Source: Chaetomium olivaceum (Eukaryota; Ascomycota; Sordariomycetes; Sordariales; Chaetomiaceae). From it: a stretch of DNA of 64,000 bases. The notes below the pieces were generated by a model. The model did not search any database, was not told where the DNA came from, and was given only the letters and a program-made list of their open reading frames with translations. Position 1 is the stretch's first letter. The number at the start of each line of letters is the position of its first letter. Below, in pieces: positions 56,240 to 64,000 of this stretch. Location of the stretch: contig JAYWVB010000048.1 in assembly GCA_039881045.1 (NCBI GenBank), positions 124,001 to 188,000 on the forward strand. The letters are read 5' to 3'. The position numbers and the translations under genes are program-made.

Positions 56240-56560
56240 ATTACGGAGGAGGAGATAACTATACTGGTTAAGCACGTCGAGATTCCGCAGCGGGTAAATT
56301 TACACTTACATCTGGTACGAGACCAGCCTGCCCACTAATAAGTAGCTCGACAACCGCAGCCTATACGAGGTGGCGTGCTCCGAGTTGGCCGTCATCCACC
56401 GCACCAGCTGTTATACCTCGCTCTACTTCGGCTACATCTGATATGAGACCGGCCTATCCACCGAAAAGGATATCAATAACATCAGCCTATACAAGGTAGC
56501 GCGTTACGGGCTGGCCGTCATCGAGCGTACCATCCGTCGGGCCCTGCCGTGTGCTGATTC
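56240..56560 (+). pseudogene. Decayed coding relic with a 126-bp internal repeat
   Basis: Two units of 126 bases start at 56,308 and 56,434. Translated in one frame they give YIWYETSLPTNK, stop, LDNRSLYEVACSELAVI and then YI, stop, YETGLSTEKDINNISLYKVA plus GLAVIERT, clearly a 42-residue protein repeat. The stops are TAG and TGA at positions where the other copy has a sense codon. The TGA in unit 2 lies where unit 1 has TGG, a G-to-A change typical of repeat-induced point mutation. Protein identity unknown. Upstream sequence (KHVEIPQRVN in another frame) may belong to the same relic. Confidence 0.6.
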
Positions 56561-57586
56561 CCATAAGCAGTAAGACGTCAGCTGTTCTTAGAAAAAGGAG
56601 GATTTAATAAAGGTTATTTCTTTGCCTTCCATTTTCACAACAGCTGCGATGGTGGAGAGCATGATCAGGGGCCGGCTTGAGAGACGTTCTCCCAAGGTCC
56701 TCTTCATCATCGCCATGAACTCTCCTGTCAATAATATCAGGAACCGCATGACTACCCTTTACAGGGAGCTGGGTATGAAGAAGGTGACCATCCGCATGGA
56801 GGGTTGGGCCAGACGCAACCTCGCTCCTGTCAAGCCCCTGGCTTCGACGAGGCTGCTTGGCAGCGGTATGACGAGCATACCTAGGGACACTCATTACGAA
56901 GAGCTGACACCAGTGCCTATCTGGTGAGCCATGGGAGCAAAGCCAGATGGTCCCACTCCGCCTCCGTCACTTCATCTACAACCTGTATCAACACATACTC
57001 GCGGCCACTGACGGCATTGCAACAACACCGGTAGCCGCAAGTAACCATTTCAACCGTGTGTTCTAGTTGACACCGCCCAGCGGCGCACATCGTTAAGATC
57101 AAAAAGGGCAATATGCCCTGGAGAACGGTTTATGCCTGCCCTTTTGGCAAGTGCCCAAGTTTGGAGAAACTTTTCTATTTCCGCACACGGTCCGTCAATC
57201 ATTTTCTTCTCTTATCTACCCGACTTTCCAACCAAGTACAAAAAAGCTAATGATCCGTAAGTTCGCATTTCATCCGATGGTTGGTGGGCGCTGATGATGC
57301 GCATGTCGCTTCACGCGGGCAGGGGGTATGAATCGATGGGGTCCGGGGAGGCTGCACATATCCGGAGGGTAGCCCTGGTTGACAGGTGCATTCGCGAGGG
57401 GCGTATGCTTAGCAACTTACTATCCGATGGCTCCGGTATGGTGTACTCGACCTGCAGGACGGTTAGTCCATGTCCATACGCTGGGGCACTGATGAGTGTA
57501 CCAACCTGAGTGCCCGATGTAACTACTGTAACACAGTCAGCAACTCACCCCAGGCATTAACAGCTCTAACATAGTATGCGCCTCAG

Positions 57587-58296
57587 AGCCACTCCAAGCT
57601 GCCAGTTTACCCAGACAGATTTGACGATCGTTGGGTCTATGTTGCCCCGGTCGAGGGCGTGAATACTGTCCTTCTTGGTGAGTGATTGCTTCGACTCCCA
57701 CGGCGCGCCTTGCAATACTTACCGCTCCAAAAGAAATGAGTTACGGCCACTAACATAGAATCTTTAGGTGATATGATGCAATATCTTACTCATGGTCAAC
57801 TTAAGGCAACTCCCCACAAGGTCGACCTCAATACGCGGGAGCGTTTCGCAATCGCCTACTTTCACGAGCCCAGCTTTCAAGCTGTTATCAAGCCCCTCGA
57901 AGAAGGCTGCGGTGGCGTGGAGTAACCGGCTGTTTATAACGCCGAGGGCATTGTGACGGCGGCATGGTTCTGACCCTAACCCTAACCGCAACCTGAGTGG
58001 TGGTCTGTGCGCCTCCCACCCGTGTTTTCCCACAGTTGTGCGAATCCTGTATCTTGATTCTTTTCTTTTCTTCTCTTTAGCTTTAGATTCACGTAATTGA
58101 GTAGGATCATTTGAGCCATCGTGCCTCTATTCCTCGCTCGCTCGTCACAGGCATCCACTACGGCACACACTCCACCAATATGTTCTTGCGGAGCTATCCC
58201 GACCGCATCACCACGCACCGAATCTTGCCGGCTGGAAACAGGTACGACCTGCTGAAGAGGTCAGAACTCCGCACGATGGGAGCTGTTCCTGCATGA
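57587..58296 (+). pseudogene. 2-oxoglutarate/Fe(II) dioxygenase, C-terminal exons of a probably decaying gene
   Basis: Enzymes of this family use Fe(II), O2 and 2-oxoglutarate to oxidise small substrates. Exon A (57587-57677) encodes KLPVYPDRFDDRWVYVAPVE and VNTVLLG. A 90-nt intron (GTGAGT..TTTAG) joins to exon B (57768 to about 57911-57922): GDMMQYLTHGQLKATPHKVD, with the distal iron-binding His in TPHKV and the 2-oxoglutarate Arg in RERFAIAYFHEPSF. Exon C (58151-58296) has GIHYGTHSTNMFLRSYPDRI and ends in a normal stop. The B-C junction has no good in-phase donor (GTGGCG fits phase; GTAACC does not), and the intron holds a CCCTAA repeat. The upstream half with the HxD motif was not found intact in 57,250-57,580. 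It may be a pseudogene or a diverged gene. Confidence 0.65.
57974..57987. repeat. Short interstitial telomere-like motif
   Basis: CCCTAACCCTAACC, about two and a third telomere repeats, lies in the presumed last intron of the dioxygenase gene. Such motifs can arise at repaired breaks or by chance; two units are too few to decide. Confidence 0.5.
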
Positions 58297-59530
58297 TGGA
58301 CCGGAATGATGCATCTCGGCCTTACCGGAGACTCGGTGGAAAGGCGCAGCTGTGACACATGCACAGTAGGTTTTAGAGACTGATTGGGTTGGTTTCACGG
58401 CATAGCTCCTCGGCACGAAATGAAATGGTTTTGCATCCCATGTGTACAAGATTTGCTGCTAGCTAGCCAATAAGCTCTAGAGGACTTTTGGAGTGAAACG
58501 GCAATATGTTCTTCGGCACCATGCCTGCTCAGAAGTGTCTGAAACTGGCGCCTACGAGAATAGAAAGCCGCATCTTCCGAAGTGCATCAGTGTTACGTGG
58601 TATCAGTCCGGACGCGTGGTTGGTGGCTATAGGGAGTATGAGTTCGATGAGGAGGTTGAGGGTAGTTGGTTAGGATATATGTGTAAGAGGGTTTGTGAGG
58701 GTACTAGGTAGTGAGTAGGTAGTGGAGGTGGAAAGAGAAACTACAATTTCTAAAACTTGTATCTTACCCTATCCATCTCCACATTTTAGTTTATGTTTTA
58801 AGGGGAGAAACCTAGTATAAAGATCCCAAAAGGGTTTCCCCGCTAACAACAGGAATCGAACAAAAAGGACTGTGCCTGTTCAGCGGTACCTTGCAGTACT
58901 TCGCAGGGGAGGTTGATCAGGTAGGTACACACTCTTACCACTACACCAGGGACGGTCTGCAGTGGGACTTGTTGAAGTTTTGAGTCCCACAACGCAGTCT
59001 ATATGGTCTCTATTTGAATTTGGACCCTTACCACCTTTTATGGAGATGAAGCGATGGGAACCCGAAATGGCATTGTAAGGTTCAATGAAATTGGTCACTT
59101 ACCGGTCTCGATAACTTGATAATACCTTATTGAGCAACCCACAAAAACCACCGAGATGAACCAAAATCAGATAAAATCAGCGACTACCTCAGAACTAACC
59201 TAACTCCAACTCGAGCTAGTGCTACCTCCCCGAGCACGGAAAAATGCAGAACCAAGAGAGAGCAGGCATCCACCATAATTTCTTAGAAACCCAATCTCAT
59301 CCGCCCCATAATAGTCCCGTCGCGAAGCCCACCACCAACAATGCCTTCTTTCCCCTGCCTTCCCACCCGTCATCACGACTTTATTTTCTCTTTACAGATA
59401 CAACGGCGCCACTCCACTCCATGATGATATCAGTCCAGATGGGATTGGTGTCCCATCTCATCTACCCTTGTAGGTCTCGCGTCATGATCACCCGCATGTT
59501 AGGCCAGTAGGCCGGTTACTAGTGAGCAAA
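58297..59530. other. Gene-poor island (right part)
   Basis: About 1.2 kb between the dioxygenase relic and the Ish1-repeat gene. No gene is supported. It contains the tRNA-like relic near 58,850-58,950. Confidence 0.45.
58845..58960 (-). other. tRNA-like relic (A and B boxes)
   Basis: On the minus strand TGGTGTAGTGGTAAGAGTGT (58928-58949 region) matches a tRNA A box and GTTCGATTCC (58852-58861) matches a B box, about 80 bases apart. The acceptor and T stems do not pair, so this is not a working tRNA. It could be a tRNA pseudogene or the head of a tRNA-derived SINE. Confidence 0.4.
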
Positions 59531-61458
59531 TTAGAGCTCCTTATGCACCTTCTCGGCCTTGCGCCTGCCCTCGGCCTCGACCTCCTCCGCCTTCTGCCTA
59601 GCAGCATCAGAACCAAAGCGCAGCTGACCGGCGACCCAGTCCCAGCCGCTCTGAACGCTCTCCCGGACCTTGGCGAGGAGGGTCTCGGTCGGGGAGGTGG
59701 TGCCGTACTTGAAGTACGTGTACTGGCGGCGGGCGAGGGCGCGCAGCTCGTTAATCTCGGACCCCTGCGGCACCGGGATGCCGTAGCTGTCCAGGTAGGC
59801 CTTCAGCTCGCTCTCGCTCCACGTGTCGAATAGTCCGCCCTTGGCCGTGTCGGTCGCCTTGGTGAGGAAGCTGGTGGCCGAGGCGTAGGAGCCGCCGCCA
59901 GCGGAGGATGCTGAGAGATAGGCGGACTGCGCAGCGTCAACCAGCTCATCGCGCGTCGCGCCCGTCTTGTCTGAGACCTTCTTGGCTGCGGCGTTGCCGC
60001 TTGAGGCTATGTAGCTGCGGAGGTTGTCCAGGCTCAGGTCATCCCAGGTCCAAGCAGTCCAGCCCGAGGCGGCCTTATGGGCGTTCTTCCGGACCAAGGC
60101 GCGGAGCTCGTCGGTCTTGGAGCCTTGAGGGACGGGCTATACGTGCGTTAGTACCCCAGGGGTATGAGAGTCACAGTAAAGGTACGTACCACTCCGCGAG
60201 CATCCAGATAACCCTTCAGACGGCTATCAGACCAGGTGTTGACGGCCTTGTCAAAGGCGTCCTGGGCAGCCTGGGACGCGGTGTCGGTGGCCTTCGTAGC
60301 GGCAGAACCGACGTTGGAAGTAGCGGCACCGAACGCAGAAGCGGCAGTACCAGAAACGGTGTCACCAAGGATCTCGGCGCGGTTCTTGCGGACCAGAGCG
60401 CGCAGCTGGTTGAGCTTGGTGCCTTGGGGAACTATCGTTTGTTAGTAAGGAATAGTGCTATTTGCACACAGGAAGCTGAGACCTACCATTGATGCCATTC
60501 TTGTCACAGAACTCCTTTAATTGAGACTCGCTCCACGAGTCAATCAGCTTGTCGGTGAGAGCAGCGTAAGCTTGCTGGGCGGACTTTTTGGAGCTCTCGG
60601 TCTGCTCCTGCATCTGCAGGTAGGCAAGACGGGAATTGCGCCGGACAGAAGCAATAAGCTTGTCACGCTGATGACACCGTTAGCGGCCATGCTATAAAGA
60701 GTTGGATTGGGGAAACATACGGTGGTCGGTTGAGGGGCGGGGAAACCGTGAGTATCAAGCCACTCCTTCAATTCAGATTCTGCGGCAACGGTCAGCCCAA
60801 ATCTGTGTTGCTCAAACGTTCTCAATGCACAAACCTGTCCAACTCTCGTACAACCAGTTTCCTGGATACGCGGCAGCCTCTCCAGCCTTCTGGGCGACGG
60901 TCTCGTAGTTCTCACGGACCTTCTGGAGGAGGGTATCTCGCTTGCGTGGCTGGGGAACGGGAATGCCATGACGGTCGCAAAAGGCCTTGAGCTGACTGTC
61001 GGTCCAGGTATCTAGAATCCAGTCCTTGACATTGGCGTAGGCGGCCTGAGTCTTATCCTCTGATTCATACCAAGAGTTCTTGACGCGGGCGAGGAGAGAC
61101 TCCCGGGTCTCCTCGGCTGACTCCTTGGTCTCGACGCCCTTCACCTTCAGGTAGTTGCTGAGCTTCGCCGTGTCCCACTTATTGTAGGGCTCTACCACGT
61201 TGGCATCCCAATTCTTCTGTACGAGCTGCTCGAGGTCCTTGCGGTCGGCCGGGGTTGGGTAGGGGACGTCGTGGTCCGAAAGCCATCGCTCAAGCTCCGT
61301 CTCATGCCATTTGTTGTATGCTATGACGTGACGTCAGCAAACTGTTAGATAGTAGGGGGATCTAGATATTGCAGCGTACCAGCATTGGAGAACCACGAGC
61401 TAGCAACAGCTGCGTTGGCCACCAGAGCCAACGAGAGGAGAGTTTTGGCAATCCTCAT
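59531..61458 (-). CDS. Ish1/Msc1-repeat stress protein of the nuclear envelope/ER
   Basis: Member of the fungal Ish1/Msc1 family, which is stress-induced and associated with the nuclear envelope. Exons in reading order are 61458-61380, 61320-60835, 60779-60721, 60667-60487, 60431-60190 and 60136-59531, giving 1653 nt and 550 residues. A signal peptide (MRIAKTLLSLALVANAAVAS) opens the protein. At least six repeats follow, each with a W.ES.LK.(Y/F/W)LD..G consensus and VPQ: WHETELERWLSDHDVPYP, WTDSQLKAFCDRHGIPVPQP, WTESELKEWLDTHGFPAPQP, WSESQLKEFCDKNGINVPQG, WSDSRLKGYLDARGVPVPQG and WSESELKAYLDSYGIPVPQG. The repeats are separated by VRKN/VRRN-type helices. The C-terminus is a charged helix (KAEEVEAEGRRKAEKVHKEL). 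Introns are 53-59 nt and mostly fall next to repeat edges, suggesting duplication by exon. Confidence 0.93.
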
Positions 61459-62323
61459 GGTAAGATTCGTTTGTTTGCTCGATCAACTTTTAATGTGTAC
61501 TGATGAGAGGTTCTGGTGTTTAGGATGCACTATCTTTGTCGAATTCTGGCAAGGGAAAATATTGAGAGGGGTCGTTGGTTTTGTGATGGGCTCGGGAAGG
61601 TAGGGGGTCGGAAAGGTGTGCTTGGAGTGGCGTGTCAAGGACGTCACTGCTTCCCGGTTCAACCCAGCGATTCTGGTTTGCTGGGAAGAAAAACCACCTA
61701 AAATGGCCATCGCCCGGTTGGCCACTGGCTGCATTCAGGAGCTCCTGTAGCTGTGCACATGTGGTCCAGCTTTGGGAGCTTGTGGAAAGGAAGCTCCGGG
61801 GGCATAATGACGTAATCCATTTGTTGGCGCTGGAAGGGTTTATCAACATACAACCGGGGGTTGTTGCAGACCATTTCTTCATTGGGATTGGTTACAGGCC
61901 CTCAGCGGCGAAACACAGTGTGTTGGCCCTACATCATCGCCGCTGCAGGTCAAGGAGTGGCATCATAAAAGAAAGGCTGTCAGAAGTGAGTGTGACGTCA
62001 TCAGTGCCAGTATAGGAAGGTTAGGGTTAATTCGCAATTCGCCGGTCAGAGTGCCATGAAGTCGATTGCAACTCTCTTACCTTCCCATGATCATCATCCA
62101 TACGCCGAAAAGAAATATAACGCTGTAGTCAAATCATCGCTCATGTTGTCTTGAGACCTGTCTAGTACTCGGATAAAAAAGAAAACATTGTTCTCTGCCC
62201 AGATCTATTATTCTTCCAAAGTTCCACTTCCATCAGTGTATCTCTGTTCGGTAACCTTCGGTTCACTCTCCCGGCCCCCGGCCTGATAACCCGGTCGGAG
62301 GGACTCGTTGCATGCTCTTTTTA
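61459..62323. other. Intergenic stretch, Ish1 gene to RRM gene
   Basis: About 865 bases holding the Ish1 promoter and the RRM-gene 3' UTR. No gene is supported. A GGTTAGGGTTAA motif near 62,020 is too short to be called a telomere repeat. Confidence 0.45.
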
Positions 62324-63853
62324 TTAAGCCTGGCCAAACTCCTCTTTGACCTCCGCCTCAGGATCACAGCAGGGATCGCGTCCTACACCCAAGTTAGCAC
62401 TTAAGTCCACTAAAGACAAGACAATAAAGAGAACAAGGAACTCATTACCATACACACAAACAACCCCGACCTCCCCAAACTCCCTCATCAGCGCCATGCG
62501 CGCCGCCTCCGCCTGGCAGCGATAGCTTCCGAACCGAAACTCGAGCAGCGCGCGACCTCCATCGGGACTAAACCCGTGGTGCAGCACCGCGTCGATCTGG
62601 TAGGTCATTTTGGTGTCGAGGTAGGCGCGCAGGAAGGCCTCGTCGGCCATGGCGCGCGGCCCGCTCACCAGCAGCACACGCGACCGCGAACCGCCCTTGT
62701 CGAGCTCGCCTGACCGCACCCGGTTCCAGAATACGCGGGCGCGGAGGTGCGGGTGCTGCGGGGTGGCGAAGCCGTGGGTGGAGTGGGCGGTGTAGAAGCG
62801 TTCTGGTCAAGGGCGGGTGGGTTAGTATTTGTGCGTTAGAGAGGGGGGTGGGCTCGGATGGAGGTTGGTGCACATACCGGCTGCCTCTCGCTCAAAGAAC
62901 ACCACCTTCGCGGCGCTGTACATCTGCCTGCGCGCCGGGTTCGGCGGGTTGATGTGGGTGGCGTACACCCGGCCGGTGTTGCGAATGCCCGACAGCAGGT
63001 CGTGGGTCGTCAGGTCGGCTGCGAGGCCGACGAGGAAGAGGCTGCAATTTTCCTCGGCGGGTATAGCAGCCGATTGGTTGCGGGCGATGGCTGGGTTCCC
63101 GCGGTAGTTGGGCGAAAATCCCCGGAGAAGGAGGCCATGGATCTCCTGCTCAGTCGACGCTATGTTCCTCACATGACAGTTCATCGGATGATAGAAACTC
63201 ATGTTGTCCGTCGTCGCGTCGGTTGGCGTCGAAACGGCAGTGTCGGGATAGGTTGGCTCCCGGTTAACTTGTAACACTGCCGGGGTTCTGGCAAAGGCTG
63301 GCGACGGCATTGACTGGCTATGGAATGTTGCGTTGGAAGGGGTGACCATAATGGGTGCCCTGGCGCTAACTGCAAAGGGGCGAGTCGATGATGAGACGGC
63401 CGAAGTTCGCGGGAGGTTTGGTCGCCAAGGGTTCCGAGTGAGTATAGTATCAATGGTCGGAGCTCTCCAAGTGTGGTTGGTCCGCTGTTGGTGTGCTGGA
63501 CCTCGTTGTACTTCCTCTGCCGCGACGGAAACAAAGCGGGCGCCGCCTTGGTGGGCGGGTTTGTCGAGACTACCGGACTCTTCGCGATCTCGGAGCTCGG
63601 GAACTTCGAGCTCGTTGGATCGGCTGTCATTACGCGCCATGCGACCGAAAACTGGGGTGCTGTCGTTTGGTGTGGTCCACGCGGGAGATGAGAGTTCCAG
63701 GTTATGCGATGGAAATCTGCGGCGAAGCAGATCGGAAAAGGGAGAGACTGAAGAAGACATCTTGAAAGTCAAACTTGTAGCGTGGGAAAGTTCCCTCGAA
63801 TTTGAGCCAAGAGAGGAACCAAAATGGTTGTGATCGGGAAGTTGTGTGGTCAT
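62324..63853 (-). CDS. RRM-like RNA-binding protein
   Basis: Exons in reading order are 63853-62878, 62802-62449 and 62382-62324, giving 1389 nt and 462 residues. The N-terminal two thirds are disordered and Ser/Pro/Arg-rich. An RRM-like fold follows: ENCSLFLVGLAADLTTHDLL as RNP2-like strand and helix, then SAAKVVFFEREAAERFY as RNP1-like strand and helix. A second alpha/beta unit (SRSRVLLVSGPRAMADEAFL, then GGRALLEFRFGSYRCQAEAA) could be a degenerate RRM. RNA binding is inferred from fold only; the aromatic RNP residues are partly replaced. Introns are GT..AG with matching phases. The start could be the ATG at 63760 (MSSSVSPFSDLL) instead of 63853. No specific fungal gene was identified. Confidence 0.75.
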
Positions 63854-64000
63854 GGGGAAGCCGCGTGTTGGAATGGGTGGTTTGTTGGCAATTGCTTTAT
63901 AGTGTTTGTCGACGGCACCTGGAGCACTTGGAACACATGGCCACCGGCTGGCAACAGTTGGTCATCGCCGTTGTTGCGTTCTCATCCCAGGTTTGAACTG
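63854..64000 (-). promoter_or_regulatory. 5' flank of the RRM gene
   Basis: Window end. It holds the upstream region of the minus-strand RRM gene; no motif recognised. Confidence 0.35.

Larger units (their letters stand above)
52749..57586. other. Gene-poor, relic-rich island (left part)
   Basis: About 4.8 kb without an intact recognisable gene. Open frames are short and broken. It contains a ~57-bp repeat near 55,180-55,300 with a related copy near 54,790, and a decayed coding relic with a 126-bp repeat near 56,240-56,560. Frames at 55,669-56,049 and 56,604-56,927 look protein-like in places but show no known motif. The region is richer in A/T and stops than the flanking genes, as expected for decayed repeats. 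Confidence 0.55.

Noticed and set aside
62015..62035. GGTTAGGGTTAA as a telomere repeat
   Set aside because: Fewer than two units, in ordinary intergenic sequence.
1..64000. CRISPR arrays, bacterial operons or phage modules
   Set aside because: The spliced genes show eukaryotic DNA; no spaced identical repeats with unique spacers were seen.

Overview
The window is nuclear DNA of a filamentous ascomycete. Most protein genes carry short introns (about 50-90 nt, GT..AG, often with a CTAAC-type branch site). The gene set is typical of Pezizomycotina: a DUF3112-type seven-helix protein, a Zn2Cys6 regulator, a fungal annexin, an Ish1-repeat protein, an SH3-tailed surface protein and a CLC channel with CBS domains. 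Codon use is GC-rich. Protein similarity recalled from memory points to Sordariomycetes, but the genus cannot be fixed from the sequence alone. Genes lie singly on both strands with intergenic gaps of 0.2-3.5 kb, and there are no operons.

Layout. 0.3-1.7 kb: PP2A catalytic subunit (+). 2.3-2.5 kb: degenerate 34-bp repeat. 2.8-5.0 kb: DUF3112-type membrane protein (+) with an 884-nt intron holding a 22-bp pyrimidine minisatellite. 6.08-8.59 kb: 5'-truncated LINE retrotransposon with a perfect 13-bp target-site duplication. 12.0-13.9 kb: single-pass surface protein with a C-terminal SH3 domain (+). 15.1-19.9 kb: VPS15 (+). 20.4-21.5 kb: U2 snRNP A' (+), convergent with 21.6-22.4 kb DNA polymerase epsilon histone-fold subunit (-), which is head-to-head with 23.1-26.0 kb CLC channel (+). 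27.2-27.9 kb: cysteine dioxygenase (+). 28.9-30.1 kb: aldo-keto reductase (-), with an 11-bp-phased CCGC array in its upstream region, then a Zn2Cys6 regulator (-, 30.6-31.9 kb). 33.7-35.5 kb: GPCR-like protein (+). 36.7-38.2 kb: epoxide hydrolase (+). 40.4-43.2 kb: disordered protein with a C-terminal coiled coil (+). 44.1-47.6 kb: large zinc-finger protein (-). 49.2-50.8 kb: annexin (-). 52.2-52.7 kb: small secreted protein (+). 52.8-59.5 kb: gene-poor, relic-rich island containing a decaying 2-oxoglutarate/Fe(II) dioxygenase gene, degraded repeats, a tRNA-like relic and a short telomere-like motif. 59.5-61.5 kb: Ish1/Msc1-repeat protein (-). 62.3-63.9 kb: RNA-binding (RRM-like) protein (-).

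The most important cross-cutting observation is that five otherwise intact genes (DUF3112 protein, VPS15, Zn2Cys6 regulator, coiled-coil protein, zinc-finger protein) and the young LINE contain reading-frame breaks that are all of the same sign: one base missing. Adding one base restores a whole-codon length in each of the five genes. This looks more like systematic base under-calling in the assembly than like pseudogenes. The most interesting possible biology is the six-fold, exactly 11-bp-spaced CCGC array between the Zn2Cys6 regulator and the aldo-keto reductase. No clearly new multi-gene system was found.
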